DNA of 64,000 nucleotides from CBDEUK01 sp965250225 (GCA_965250225.1 CBDFNQ010000038.1:248001-312000); one strand, 5' to 3'. Counted from the first letter of the stretch, positions 37,131 to 45,148 are shown. Translations and numbers: made by a program. The notes: generated from the letters alone by a model not told the origin.

Positions 37131-37919
37131 CTAACCTGTTAAAAATCGATTTTCATCAAACACCGTCTCATTCTTTAACATGAAGTAAACACACCGACCT
37201 ATTTTGTGAGCCAGAGCCGACAAGGCTTTGGCCTTACTCATTCTCTTTTGCAGTGTGAGTAAATAATGCTGTGCTTTCTTGTTACCGCGCAAATAGAGAA
37301 CCGCCGCTTCCGAGAACGCCCACTTCAAATGCGCATTACCAATCTTATTCCCCTGCGTCCCATAACTTTTACCTGCGGATTCCGCTTTGCATTTGACTAA
37401 CCGGGCGTAGGAAGCAAACTTCTGTACGGACTTAAATCGGTCGATGTTACCAATCTCATACAGAATGGTTAATGACAGAATACGCCCGACCCCCGAAATA
37501 CTCTTTAAGATATGCAAGTGCTTCGGGTTATGTTGCATGGCTTGTTGTTGGATGTACCATTCCACTTTACCCAGTTGCTCGGCATAACAATCGAGAATGC
37601 AGATATCCAAATCAATGTTCTTCTGCACGGAACGTTCAGAAAACGTACGTTTGAGTTGTTCACGTGCACTGACATCTTTTAAGTTCACTTTGTTGGGTGG
37701 TAAATTGTATTGACTCGTTGTGTTAACCACATGGGCTTTTAAGTCTGCACCGTAACGAACGATTTTCATACGACGACGTAATAAGTCACGCGTGGCACGC
37801 ATCTCTTTGGGATAAACATAGGCTAATGGGAAATTACCACCACGAATGAGGTTGGCTATCTTAAACGGCAGATATATTGCTCCTGCAATATCTGCATTTC
37901 CGCCATCCTTGGCGGTCAA
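37131..37919 (-). CDS. IS1111/IS110 transposase, C-terminal part (copy 1)
   Basis: Residues from about 19 on (FKIANLIRGGNFPLAYVYPKEMRATRDLLRRR) continue the DEDD transposase. The C-terminal transposase_20 domain has the motif KSISGVGRILSLTILYEIG and the conserved serine region SYARLVKCKAESAGKSYGTQGNKIGN. The first ~18 codons come from a double-hairpin insert. The TTG start overlaps the TGA of the upstream ORF (TTGA), so the two parts may be translated by coupling. 262 residues. Confidence 0.85.
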   Translation of the reverse strand: MTAKDGGNADIAGAIYLPFKIANLIRGGNFPLAYVYPKEMRATRDLLRRRMKIVRYGADLKAHVVNTTSQYNLPPNKVNLKDVSAREQLKRTFSERSVQKNIDLDICILDCYAEQLGKVEWYIQQQAMQHNPKHLHILKSISGVGRILSLTILYEIGNIDRFKSVQKFASYARLVKCKAESAGKSYGTQGNKIGNAHLKWAFSEAAVLYLRGNKKAQHYLLTLQKRMSKAKALSALAHKIGRCVYFMLKNETVFDENRFLTG

Positions 37920-38224
37920 TCAATCTTATCGTTCTTGGCCTTTCCGCCATGGATCGCTTTCATGTATAAGGCATGACCGAGTATAAAATCAACGCCAATT
38001 TCATCACAAAAATCAGATACCCAGTACCAACAGTGCATGCATTCAACACCGACCACGACATTGCCGATATAGGGTTCAAGTAAGTTATTGAGTTTATCCG
38101 GCGCAGCTGATATTTCTTTATGACAACAGGTGTTACCTTCCTGGTCGAGGATACAGACATACAGTGAACGGGCGTGTAAATCGATTCCGCAGTAATACGG
38201 GTGTGTGTTATTGTAGAAGTTCAT
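37916..38224 (-). CDS. IS1111/IS110 transposase, N-terminal part (copy 1)
   Basis: The RuvC-like DEDD domain: CGIDLHARSLYVCILD carries the first Asp, VGVECMHCWYW the Glu, and HGGKAKNDKID the last Asp pair, where the ORF stops. In ordinary members the chain runs on without a break into KIANLIRGG. 102 residues. Confidence 0.85.
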   Translation of the reverse strand: MNFYNNTHPYYCGIDLHARSLYVCILDQEGNTCCHKEISAAPDKLNNLLEPYIGNVVVGVECMHCWYWVSDFCDEIGVDFILGHALYMKAIHGGKAKNDKID

Positions 38225-38300
38225 TGAGCTTTCTCCTTGGTTTAGGCACCCTCCAGTTTAGCTCATCGCTAAACTGGAGGAGACGGCTCAATGAGTATCA

Positions 38301-38372
38301 AAAAAATCCAGCCGACCTTCAAAAGCGTCGCTTCGCTCTGCTTTTTCGGCCGGCTGATTTAAACGTTATATT
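38301..38372 (+). repeat. attC-like site 2, right part (IS-interrupted)
   Basis: AAATCCAGCCGACC starts the stem, GGCCGGCTG closes it, and AACGTTATAT is the R' core. The left part (R'') lies before the IS at about 36638-36645. AATCCAGCCGACC recurs in attC site 6 and, as TCCAGCCGAC, in site 9. Confidence 0.75.
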
Positions 38373-38380
38373 TCTTAACC

Positions 38381-38746
38381 ATGAAAATGATTATTGAAAG
38401 TGGGAATCTAGTTTATTTAGAGTCGTTAAGAGGACAGCTCGAAGAAAATGGAATTCCTGCCGTAATTCAGGGCACAGAAACCGCTAGAATGATTACTCCA
38501 ACATCATTGGTTGACCCGACACTCTGGATATACCTAAACGAACAATTTGAAGATGCATTAAAACTTATTAAGAACCCCAATCATATGGTCGCTACTAGGG
38601 TTGATATCAAACAATTTTATTCTAGTCAGCCCAGCGAGGAAGAAAAAAGCTCTCGACTAAATAATTTGGTAGCCAGCTTTTTTGTGTATTTTGTAATTGG
38701 TGTATTTGCATTATTTATAGTTCTTAAAATATTCGGTGAGTCATGA
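38381..38746 (+). CDS. DUF2007-type protein with a C-terminal membrane helix (cassette gene)
   Basis: The N-terminal ~70 residues (IIESGNLVYLESLRGQLEENGIPAVIQG; DPTLWIYLNEQFEDALKLI) match the DUF2007 putative signal-transducing family. A transmembrane helix ends the protein (FFVYFVIGVFALFIVLKIF). It starts 9 nt after the attC core AACGTTATAT, as usual for cassettes. 121 residues. Confidence 0.75.
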   Translation: MKMIIESGNLVYLESLRGQLEENGIPAVIQGTETARMITPTSLVDPTLWIYLNEQFEDALKLIKNPNHMVATRVDIKQFYSSQPSEEEKSSRLNNLVASFFVYFVIGVFALFIVLKIFGES

Positions 38747-38751
38747 AGCCA

Positions 38752-38816
38752 ATCAAATATAACAACACATTCAAGCGGGACTACCTTCGGTAGCCCCTTA
38801 ATTTAACGTTATGTTT
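38752..38816 (+). repeat. attC-like site 3 (uninterrupted)
   Basis: ATATAACAAC (R''), the stem GGGaCTACC-TTC-GGTAGCCCC, then TTTAACGTTATGT (R'). Complete. Confidence 0.85.
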
Positions 38817-38830
38817 CAAGATCGAATACT

Positions 38831-39211
38831 ATGAAGTCAATTATTTTAGTTTTATTAAGTTTATTTTCATTTGTTACTTACGGGCAAGATAATCAATTAT
38901 TTATTAATATATTTGATAAATGGAATAATGCTCTAATGAATGGGAATACTACAGAATTCACGCAATACTTAGTGAAGCATAGAGTCGGGGTTTATGAGGA
39001 ATGCATGAAAGAAGAACCATGTGCTGAGTACATGAAGTTACAAGCGTTAAAGAACTATGAAGTTATAAGCGTTTCAAAAATAGATAATTCTTATCAATTA
39101 ACTGTCAATGGTACTGAAGTTAGCGAAAACGTAGTGGAAGGAAAAATTTCATTTTCTTTTGAAGATGGGCAATGGAAGATAAGAATGAGCGAATGGAAAT
39201 ATATACAATGA
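38831..39211 (+). CDS. Hypothetical exported protein (cassette gene)
   Basis: The 126-residue protein has a signal peptide (MKSIILVLLSLFSFVTYG, then QDN). The mature part (FDKWNNALMNGNTTEFTQYLVKH; ISFSFEDGQWKIRMSEWKYIQ) resembles small periplasmic DUF-type domains that fold like NTF2 proteins, but I cannot name a family. It lies between attC sites 3 and 4. Confidence 0.6.
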   Translation: MKSIILVLLSLFSFVTYGQDNQLFINIFDKWNNALMNGNTTEFTQYLVKHRVGVYEECMKEEPCAEYMKLQALKNYEVISVSKIDNSYQLTVNGTEVSENVVEGKISFSFEDGQWKIRMSEWKYIQ

Positions 39212-39287
39212 AACATAACAAAAACATCAAATTCGCTCCCTACGGTCGCCGGACGCGCAAAAAGCGCGCGCCATTTAATTCAAACGT
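39212..39287 (+). repeat. attC-like site 4, left part (intron-interrupted)
   Basis: ACATAACAAAAAC (R''), the stem TTCGCTCCCTACGG with GCGCGC pairs, then CAAACGT. The rest of R', TATATTCC, follows the intron at 41130; joined they read AACGTTATAT. Confidence 0.8.
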
Positions 39288-41129
39288 GTGTGCCGGGCAT
39301 GGCACTTAACTAGAGAGGTGTAAGTCCTCTTACCAGGTATACGCAGAGCCGAAGGTTAGCGACAGGGCAAGGGCGTTGTCGCGAGGCAGGGTCTGAAGGA
39401 AGCCCAACGCAAAATCGCGGGGCGATGGACAAGAACCCAATAAGAGGTGTGACGTAATTGAGACGAGTTGGCACGTGACAACGAAGTCTTCTATCTGCAA
39501 TTGGATTACGTTTTATAAATTGGGCGTTTACGCGATGAAAGTTAAGAGTCTTACCCCGGGAGCTCTGTATTGTGTTGAAGGAACAACTGACAACAGAGAG
39601 ATCTATTGTGATCGCAATACAGAAGTCAGCAGAAGGCATAGTAGGTTGCACTCCCGCAACTGAAGGCCAGAACGAATTTAGGAGAGTAATCGTTGGAGCA
39701 GTATTTCTGAATGGCACCTGATAAGCAGTTAACACTGTCTCTGGATAACCCAGTGGGTGAATCAGAAATGGGAAATCCAATTGAGTCAAAATCCAATTTA
39801 TGTTCATCATTAATTAATCGCGTACTGGAGAGGAATAATCTAACGCGCGCGTTAAAACAAGTGCAACGCAATAAAGGTGCCGCAGGTATCGATGGAATGA
39901 GAGTTGATGCCCTTCCCGATTATCTTAAGCAACACTGGCGACGAATTAAACACAAACTAATCGACGGAACGTATTGTCCCCGTCCGGTTTTGCGTGTTGA
40001 AATTCCAAAGCCAGAAGGTGGTAAACGTCAGCTCGGTATACCGACGGTATTAGATCGATTAATACAACAGGCCATATCACAGGTGATGCAAATCGAATGG
40101 GAGCCGGAATTCCATGACAACAGTTATGGCTTTCGTCCTAAACGAAATGCACACCAAGCAATACGTTATGCGCAATCAACAATTCGAAATGAAAAAGATT
40201 GGATTGTCGACTGCGATCTTGAAGCATTCTTTGACGGAGTGAATCATGACTTACTCATGACACAGCTAAAAGAAAAGCATCAAGACCCAGCGTTGCTCAG
40301 GTTGATTAACCGCTTTCTGAAAGCGGGAGTACAAATTGATGGCAAGAAAGTAGCGAGTACAGAAGGCGTTCCGCAAGGTGGGCCACTCTCGCCGATACTG
40401 TCGAATATTGTACTGAATCAACTTGATTGGGAGCTAGAAAAGCGCGGTCATTCTTTCGTTCGCTACGCTGATGACTTTGTTGTTTTTGTTAAAAGTCAGG
40501 AAGCAGGGGAACGCGTGATGAAAAGTTTACAGCGGTATGTTGGAGCATCACTCAGGCTCAAAGTGAATCCCCACAAGAGCGCTGTAGACCGTCCCTGGAA
40601 AAGAACCTTTCTGGGGTTTACGTTCAGTCGCAAGCGTGGTAATAAAATCAAAGTGTCGAACAAGGCATTAAAGAAATTAAAATCCACGATAAGAACACTG
40701 AGCCGTCGAACGAGAGGCCATTCTATAAGACAAGTTATTTCAGAGCTAAGAAAATCCCTGCTTGGTTGGAAAGCATACTTTGACATTGCCGAAGTATTGA
40801 GTCCTCTGAAAGACCTGGACAAGTGGATCCGGCGACGATTGCGAAGTTATGTTTGGAAACAGTGGGGACGTTCTGGGTATAGAAAACTGAGAGCGATGGG
40901 TGTTAAGCGACAACTGGCATGGAACACCGCCAAGTCAGCCCATGGCCCATGGCGTTTAAGTAGAAGCCCTGGACTTTACTATGCAATGCCAAACAAGTAC
41001 TTTAAGAACTTGGGGTTGCCAGAACTGGCAACAAGATGAATATAAAGAAATTTGAACCGCCGTGGTACGTGATCCGTATGCCCGGTGGTGTGGGAGGAGG
41101 GGCATCGTGAGGTGTCTCCCTATCCCGAT
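39288..41129 (+). mobile_element. Group IIC (attC-type) intron, complete
   Basis: 1842 nt. It starts GTGTGCCGGGCATGGC at 39288. Domain V lies near 41053-41092 (GAACCGCCGTGGTACG, then CCCGGTGGTGTG), and it ends CCCGAT at 41129. Removing it restores an exact AACGTTATAT core in attC 4. It encodes one reverse transcriptase. Confidence 0.9.
39711..41039 (+). CDS. ltrA: Group II intron reverse transcriptase/maturase
   Basis: 442 residues, intact. RT motifs include GIPTVLDRLIQQA, SYGFRPKRNAHQA, DLEAFFDGVNHD, EGVPQGGPLSPILSN and the catalytic FVRYADDFVVF. A maturase domain follows (FLGFTFSRKRG; LLGWKAYF; WIRRRLRSYVWKQWGR). There is no HNH endonuclease, as is typical of class C. The RT would splice this intron and could also serve the ORF-less intron at 43559. 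Confidence 0.94.
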   Translation: MAPDKQLTLSLDNPVGESEMGNPIESKSNLCSSLINRVLERNNLTRALKQVQRNKGAAGIDGMRVDALPDYLKQHWRRIKHKLIDGTYCPRPVLRVEIPKPEGGKRQLGIPTVLDRLIQQAISQVMQIEWEPEFHDNSYGFRPKRNAHQAIRYAQSTIRNEKDWIVDCDLEAFFDGVNHDLLMTQLKEKHQDPALLRLINRFLKAGVQIDGKKVASTEGVPQGGPLSPILSNIVLNQLDWELEKRGHSFVRYADDFVVFVKSQEAGERVMKSLQRYVGASLRLKVNPHKSAVDRPWKRTFLGFTFSRKRGNKIKVSNKALKKLKSTIRTLSRRTRGHSIRQVISELRKSLLGWKAYFDIAEVLSPLKDLDKWIRRRLRSYVWKQWGRSGYRKLRAMGVKRQLAWNTAKSAHGPWRLSRSPGLYYAMPNKYFKNLGLPELATR

Positions 41130-41153
41130 TATATTCCATGGAGGTTTAATTAA

Positions 41154-41402
41154 ATGAGTAAATTACCTAAGGGCGAAGAACTGAGAGACTTGGCTGAAAA
41201 ACTAGGTGTAGATACTACAGGGGAACCTCGAACACAAAGTACTTCAGGAAATGCTCCAGTATCTGATTATGAATTGCAACGCAGAGTAATAGAGGCAAAG
41301 AGAAGTCGCAGGGAAGGATGGTTATGGGTGGTCGCTTTAATTTCTGCTATTGCATCAATGTTAAGTGCCTTAGCCGCTTGGGTTGCAGTTACATCAAATT
41401 AA
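41154..41402 (+). CDS. Hypothetical protein with C-terminal membrane helix (cassette gene)
   Basis: 82 residues. A soluble N-terminal half (LPKGEELRDLAEKLGVDTTG), a basic segment (RRVIEAKRSRREGW) and one transmembrane helix (LWVVALISAIASMLSALAAWVAV). GGAGG lies upstream of the ATG. Cassette between attC 4 and attC 5. Function unknown. Confidence 0.65.
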   Translation: MSKLPKGEELRDLAEKLGVDTTGEPRTQSTSGNAPVSDYELQRRVIEAKRSRREGWLWVVALISAIASMLSALAAWVAVTSN

Positions 41403-41429
41403 TGCAAAAAAAATATAACACACATATGA

Positions 41430-41930
41430 GCCGGATCTAAGTCAATAAGCATTACACTATTCTTTCAGTTACATTTGTAACTAAACATAAGTCAATGAAC
41501 AAAACCGGCTACTTCATCTGTCATGGCAGCTGTTAAGTCAGTCGCTTACAGCAAACACATATAGAGGATCTCTTATTGCGGTCTCACCGCAGCTTAGCTT
41601 TTCTAATCATTCCATTGATAAAGCCAAGGTCACTAGACATTCATCGGTTAACCTTATTCTGGCACTATTCAAAAAGCAGGCTTACCCCTGACCGGAGTAT
41701 CCAGTTAGGTTCAGGCTCAGTTAAGGTGTAAACGACTTTGTTCATTGTGTTAATGCACGCCAATGGGATGTCTAATCAAGAAATGTGGCTCCGGTTATTC
41801 GATGTAAAAACGGATGTACATCAAGCTTGTTACTCAGTTGTAACGATCACGTTTTTCAAACATTCAACCTGTGGTCCAGTTAGATGTACAGCTCACCCCA
41901 TTGCGTGACTAACCTGTTAAAAATCGATTT
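41430..41930 (-). ncRNA. Candidate bridge/seek RNA region of IS copy 2
   Basis: Homologous to 36650-37130. Stems GCGGT/ACCGC (41578-41590) and AGTTAC/GTAACT (41467-41482) are paired although the bases differ from copy 1. The segment between about 41660 and 41725 is the most different and may hold the guide loops. Confidence 0.6.
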
Positions 41931-42010
41931 TCATCAAACACCGTCTCATTCTTTAACATGAAGTAAACACACCGACCTATTTTGTGAGCCAGAGCCGACA
42001 AGGCTTTGGC

Positions 42011-42057
42011 TTTGCCTATATGGATATAGGTAAGGGGCGTGAGCAGGACGCGGAAGC
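42011..42057. repeat. ~47-nt hairpin repeat, copy 2, inserted in the transposase
   Basis: Copy 1 of the IS reads GGCTTTGGCCTTACTC here; copy 2 has 47 extra nt between GGCTTTGGC and TTTACTC. The extra sequence (CCTATATGGATATAGG, GGGGCGTGAGCAGGACGCG) matches the repeat at 11548-11598 and shifts the reading frame. Confidence 0.85.
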
Positions 42058-42744
42058 TTTACTCATTCTCTTTTGCAGTGTGAGTAAATAATGCTGTGCT
42101 TTCTTGTTGCCGCGCAAATATAATACCGCTGTTTCCGAGAACGCCCATTTTAAATGTGCATTACCAATCTTGTTACCTTGCGTCCCATACGTTTTGCCGG
42201 CGGACTCGGCTTTGCATTTCACGAGTCGCGCATAGGATGCAAATTTTTGTACCGATTCAAATCGATTGATGTCTCCTACCTCATAGATAATGGTTAACGC
42301 CAATATAGGACCGATACCCCACACATTTTTTAACAAATGAAAGTGTTTAGGGTTATGTTGTTTCGCTTGTTGTTGGAGATACCATTCGACTTTACCCAGT
42401 TGCTCGGCATAGCAATCTAGAATGACAATGTCTAAATCAATGTTCTTTTGAACAGCGCGATCTGAGAATGTGTTTTTAAGTTGCTCACGTGCACTGACAT
42501 CTTTTAAGTTCACCTTGTGTGTGGGTAAATTGTACTGGCTGGTTGTGTTGTTTACGTGTGCCTTTAAGTGAGCACCATGTCGTACGAGTTTAGTTCTTCT
42601 TCGAAGCAGATCACGCGTTGCCCGCATTTCTTTGGGGTAGACGTAAGCCAATGGGAAATTACCACCGCGTATGAGGTTGGCTATCTTAAACGGCAGATAT
42701 ATTGCTCCTGCAATATCTGCATTTCCGCCATCCTTGGCGGTCAA
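42016..42744 (-). CDS. IS1111/IS110 transposase, C-terminal part (copy 2, truncated)
   Basis: Homologous to 37131-37919 and intact up to QKRMSKA. The ~47-nt repeat inserted there replaces the last ~35 residues with an unrelated ASCSRPLPISI tail. It may be inactive. Many differences from copy 1 show that the copies are not recent duplicates. Confidence 0.8.
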   Translation of the reverse strand: MTAKDGGNADIAGAIYLPFKIANLIRGGNFPLAYVYPKEMRATRDLLRRRTKLVRHGAHLKAHVNNTTSQYNLPTHKVNLKDVSAREQLKNTFSDRAVQKNIDLDIVILDCYAEQLGKVEWYLQQQAKQHNPKHFHLLKNVWGIGPILALTIIYEVGDINRFESVQKFASYARLVKCKAESAGKTYGTQGNKIGNAHLKWAFSETAVLYLRGNKKAQHYLLTLQKRMSKASASCSRPLPISI

Positions 42745-43049
42745 TCAATCTTATCGTTCTTTGCTTTACCGCCATGAATCGCTTTCATGTATAGGGCATG
42801 ACCTAAGATAAAATCCACGCCGATATCATCACAGAAATCAGATACCCAGTACCAACAATGCATGCATTCGACGCCAACGACGATATTGCCAATGTAGGGT
42901 TTAAACAGTGGTTCTAGTTTATCAGGTGTCGCTGAGATTTCTTTATGACAACAGCTGTTATCTTCCTGGTCGATGATACAAACGTACAAAGACCGAGCGT
43001 GTAAATCGATACCACAGTAATAGGGATGCGTGTTATTGTAGAAGTTCAT
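42741..43049 (-). CDS. IS1111/IS110 transposase, N-terminal part (copy 2)
   Basis: 102 residues, CGIDLHARSLYVCIID to AKNDKID, stopping at the same codon as copy 1. The downstream ORF starts inside the stop (TTGA). Confidence 0.85.
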   Translation of the reverse strand: MNFYNNTHPYYCGIDLHARSLYVCIIDQEDNSCCHKEISATPDKLEPLFKPYIGNIVVGVECMHCWYWVSDFCDDIGVDFILGHALYMKAIHGGKAKNDKID

Positions 43050-43126
43050 TGAGCTTTCTCCTTTGGTTTGGTCGCCATCCAGTTTAGCTCATCGCTAAAT
43101 TGGAGGGGACGGCTCAATGAGTATCA

Positions 43127-43208
43127 AGGCAGTCAACCCGTCGCGGCCTTTTATGAAGTCGCTTCGCGATAATGTTTTTCGCGCGGGTTAGCGCAAACGT
43201 TATGCACC
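43127..43208 (+). repeat. attC-like site 5, right part (IS-interrupted)
   Basis: GTCAACCCGTCGCGG pairs with TCGCGCGGGTTAGCG, and AAACGTTATGC is the R' core. The R'' side (ATATAACA) is left of the IS at about 41413-41420. Confidence 0.75.
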
Positions 43209-43236
43209 ATAAATTACAGAGATAAGGAATTTTTAA

Positions 43237-43542
43237 GTGGTAACCTGTTATTTGAAATATGTGATCGATCCGTACAAACTTGGTGAATTCGAGAAATACG
43301 CAAAAATGTGGATTCCTCTCGTAAATAAGCTTGGAGGAATTCACAATGGTTATTTCTTGCCGTCTGAAGGCGCTAACAATATAGCTTTGGCTTTATTTAC
43401 TTTTCCAAGCCTTGCAGAATATGAGCAATATCGTAAAGACTCATTTAACGATGCCAATTGTATAGCTGCTTTTAAGTATGCGGAGAATACTAAATGTATT
43501 CTTAGCTATGAACGTAGTTTTTTCAATCCGGTATTCGAGTAG
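43237..43542 (+). CDS. NIPSNAP-family protein (cassette gene)
   Basis: The 101-residue protein matches the NIPSNAP fold (dimeric alpha+beta barrel): LKYVIDPYKLGEFEKYAKMWIP, NKLGGIHNGYFLPSEG, AYEQYRKDSF-like segment EYEQYRKDSFND, and the C-terminal YERSFFNPV. It starts at GTG 43237 with ATAAGGAA upstream. The family's function is uncertain; some members act on small molecules or as stress proteins. A typical single-gene cassette. Confidence 0.8.
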   Translation: MVTCYLKYVIDPYKLGEFEKYAKMWIPLVNKLGGIHNGYFLPSEGANNIALALFTFPSLAEYEQYRKDSFNDANCIAAFKYAENTKCILSYERSFFNPVFE

Positions 43543-43558
43543 CAAGTACCAGCGCATA

Positions 43559-44188
43559 ATCGGATAGCCGGGGGTTTTTCACCCCCAGCCTCCACAACAC
43601 CCCGCATGCGGATCCGCACGGGGCGTTTCCTTCGAGTTTTAAAATAAGAAAGAAACATTTCTTACTTACTTCAAAGCAGGTTACGACAACCTACCGCCAC
43701 TCAATCACTTTACCTTCAACAGGTACTGCGCGATAAATGAGATAGATGCGTCTCACTCTTTGTCGAAGGTTCAGGCCTTCACCCTGTCCCAACCATTACG
43801 ATGGGCATTTGGCTACTATGCCGTCTGCTGACTTCTGTCTCATCGCCCACATTATTACTAATGAAGCCGCTGTTCTTATGAACCGCAGCTGAGACAGATC
43901 TCCCCAGATAAGAACATCAACTGTCACCGCACAACCTCATCATTTACCATGCCGCGCGAACCAGTGGGCTTCGTTATCTTGTGCTAACTCGCCCTGCGGC
44001 TTGGCCTTATATGATGTTTCTGTTCGTAGGCTTGCAGCTTTGCGTTGGGCTTCCTTAAGACATCTCCTCGCGGATTTGCCCTTACCGTCGGCTAGTAGTT
44101 GTCTTCCACTTTGGTATACTCACTATCATGGATTGGTTCTACTACAAGGGACTAGCACCCTATAAGTTCATGCCCATGCTGGGCGTAC
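43559..44188 (-). mobile_element. ORF-less group II intron, - strand, in an attC
   Basis: Read on the - strand it starts GTACGCCCAGCATGGGC at 44188, keeps the 5' ribozyme domains, and ends with a domain V/VI-like region (GCCCCGTGCGG, GCATGCGGGGTG) and CTATCCGAT at 43559. There is no reverse transcriptase ORF. Removing 630 nt restores GCGCATAACAAGC, a perfect R'' complement to the GTTATGC core at 44235. An adjacent 5' boundary two bases away (GTGTACG) is also possible. Confidence 0.8.
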
Positions 44189-44243
44189 ACAAGCAAATCC
44201 AGCCGACCGCTAACGCGGACGGCTGAATTCTAACGTTATGCGT
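44189..44243 (+). repeat. attC-like site 6, right part (intron-interrupted)
   Basis: ACAAGCAAATCCAGCCGACCG, cut to its parts: AATCCAGCCG pairs with CGGACGGCTGAATT, then TAACGTTATGCG (R'). The left part, GCGCATA, ends at 43558. Confidence 0.8.
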
Positions 44244-44257
44244 AAAATGGAAGCGTA

Positions 44258-44647
44258 GTGAATTATTCTTTTCTGGTAATATTCGTTGGCTACGTAATTT
44301 CTCTAGCAATTATGTGGGGAACTTTTAGTTACAACCCAAATGAAGCGAGTTCAATAGCTTTTATTCCGATACTTTTATTAGTCATTACAATTATTTCATT
44401 ATTCGTTTCTTTTATGTGCGTAAAAAAAATTAAAAATTCATACGGTTCCTTCTTAGCATCAATTACGTTGAACAACCTGATCTATGTATTGGCCATTGCA
44501 ATTTATACTAAAATTAATGACGGTAAAGCCGGTTTCAATGGTTGGTTAGTTATTGCCATAATTGTTATTTTAGCTAGTGCATTTCCTATTGCTATTTCAT
44601 CCTGGATATCAGCGAAGATGTGGCAGAAGAAGAATGCTTCCGCATAA
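44258..44647 (+). CDS. Hypothetical four-helix membrane protein (cassette gene)
   Basis: The 129-residue protein is nearly all hydrophobic, with four transmembrane helices (FLVIFVGYVISLAIMWGTF; IAFIPILLLVITIISLFVSF; LASITLNNLIYVLAIAIY; LVIAIIVILASAFPIAI). GTG start at 44258, 15 nt after the attC core. The stop overlaps the R'' of the next attC (GCATAAC). Function unknown. Confidence 0.65.
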   Translation: MNYSFLVIFVGYVISLAIMWGTFSYNPNEASSIAFIPILLLVITIISLFVSFMCVKKIKNSYGSFLASITLNNLIYVLAIAIYTKINDGKAGFNGWLVIAIIVILASAFPIAISSWISAKMWQKKNASA

Positions 44648-44732
44648 CAAGCGCACCAAAGATCAGCCGCAAAAACACGCGGCTTGGACTTCATTTTGCT
44701 GCGCTTCGTTCAGCCCTTTATGCTGACGTTGC
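44641..44732 (+). repeat. attC-like site 7 (uninterrupted)
   Basis: GCATAACAAGCGC (R''), an internal GCCGC..GCGGC hairpin, GCTGCGCTTCG, and TGACGTTGCAC (R'). Confidence 0.75.
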
Positions 44733-44755
44733 ACTAAAATCAGAACGAGATCCTT

Positions 44756-45148
44756 GTGGAAATTTTTACATTAGAAATATCATTTCCCTACGATGAAAGT
44801 GATGAGCCATGGTCAAGAGTGATAGAGGTGAAAGAAGATTTTACCTTGCAGAAATTACATGAATATATTCAGCAAATAGTAGGTTTTGATGATGATCACT
44901 TATATGAATTCTATATCGGTAAAAATCCTAGAAACAAATCAGATTCTGTGCCAAAAAACACAAAATTAAATGATATTTACCCTTTAACTGGATATAAAAT
45001 ATATTATCTTTTTGATTTTGGCAATAGCTGGTTATTTCAAGTCAAGAAGTCACGAAAGAAATTGGAAGCAGATAAAAAAGTAAAATATCCAAGACTAATA
45101 AAGTCAATTGGTGTTAATCCAGAGCAATACCCAGAATACGATGAGTAA
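44756..45148 (+). CDS. PRiA4b ORF-3-like protein (cassette gene)
   Basis: 130 residues matching the plasmid pRiA4b ORF-3 family, which is common on mobile DNA. Family features are RVIEVKEDFTLQKLHEYIQQIVGFDDDHLYEF, the acidic middle and YYLFDFGNSWLFQVK. GTG start at 44756. Function unknown. It is followed by an attC R'' cut by an intron at 45157. Confidence 0.8.
   Translation: MEIFTLEISFPYDESDEPWSRVIEVKEDFTLQKLHEYIQQIVGFDDDHLYEFYIGKNPRNKSDSVPKNTKLNDIYPLTGYKIYYLFDFGNSWLFQVKKSRKKLEADKKVKYPRLIKSIGVNPEQYPEYDE

Larger units (their letters stand above)
36645..38300 (-). mobile_element. IS1111-attC-type element (IS110 family), copy 1
   Basis: The ends carry subterminal inverted repeats, TGAGCCGTTCTC (36648) and its near complement around 38280. 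The transposase is on the - strand in two overlapping ORFs and is followed by a ~480-nt noncoding end, as in IS1111-group elements. It lies within an attC site: TACTAACACAT remains on the left, and the stem and AACGTTATAT on the right. Copy 2 at 41424 is diverged but has the same structure. Confidence 0.9.
41424..43126 (-). mobile_element. IS1111-attC-type element (IS110 family), copy 2
   Basis: Same organisation as copy 1: inverted repeat TGAGCCGG at 41427 and GACGGCTCA near 43108, a split transposase on the - strand and a noncoding end. The left attC remnant is ATATAACACAC, and the right begins at CAAGGCAGTC. It carries a ~47-nt repeat inside the 3' end of the transposase gene (42011-42057). 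The noncoding end, about 41430-42010, contains the candidate guide RNA. Confidence 0.9.

Noticed and set aside
39310..39871. Overlapping open frames on the - strand at the intron 5' region
   Set aside because: They lie over ribozyme domains and the start of the RT gene; no protein similarity is visible.
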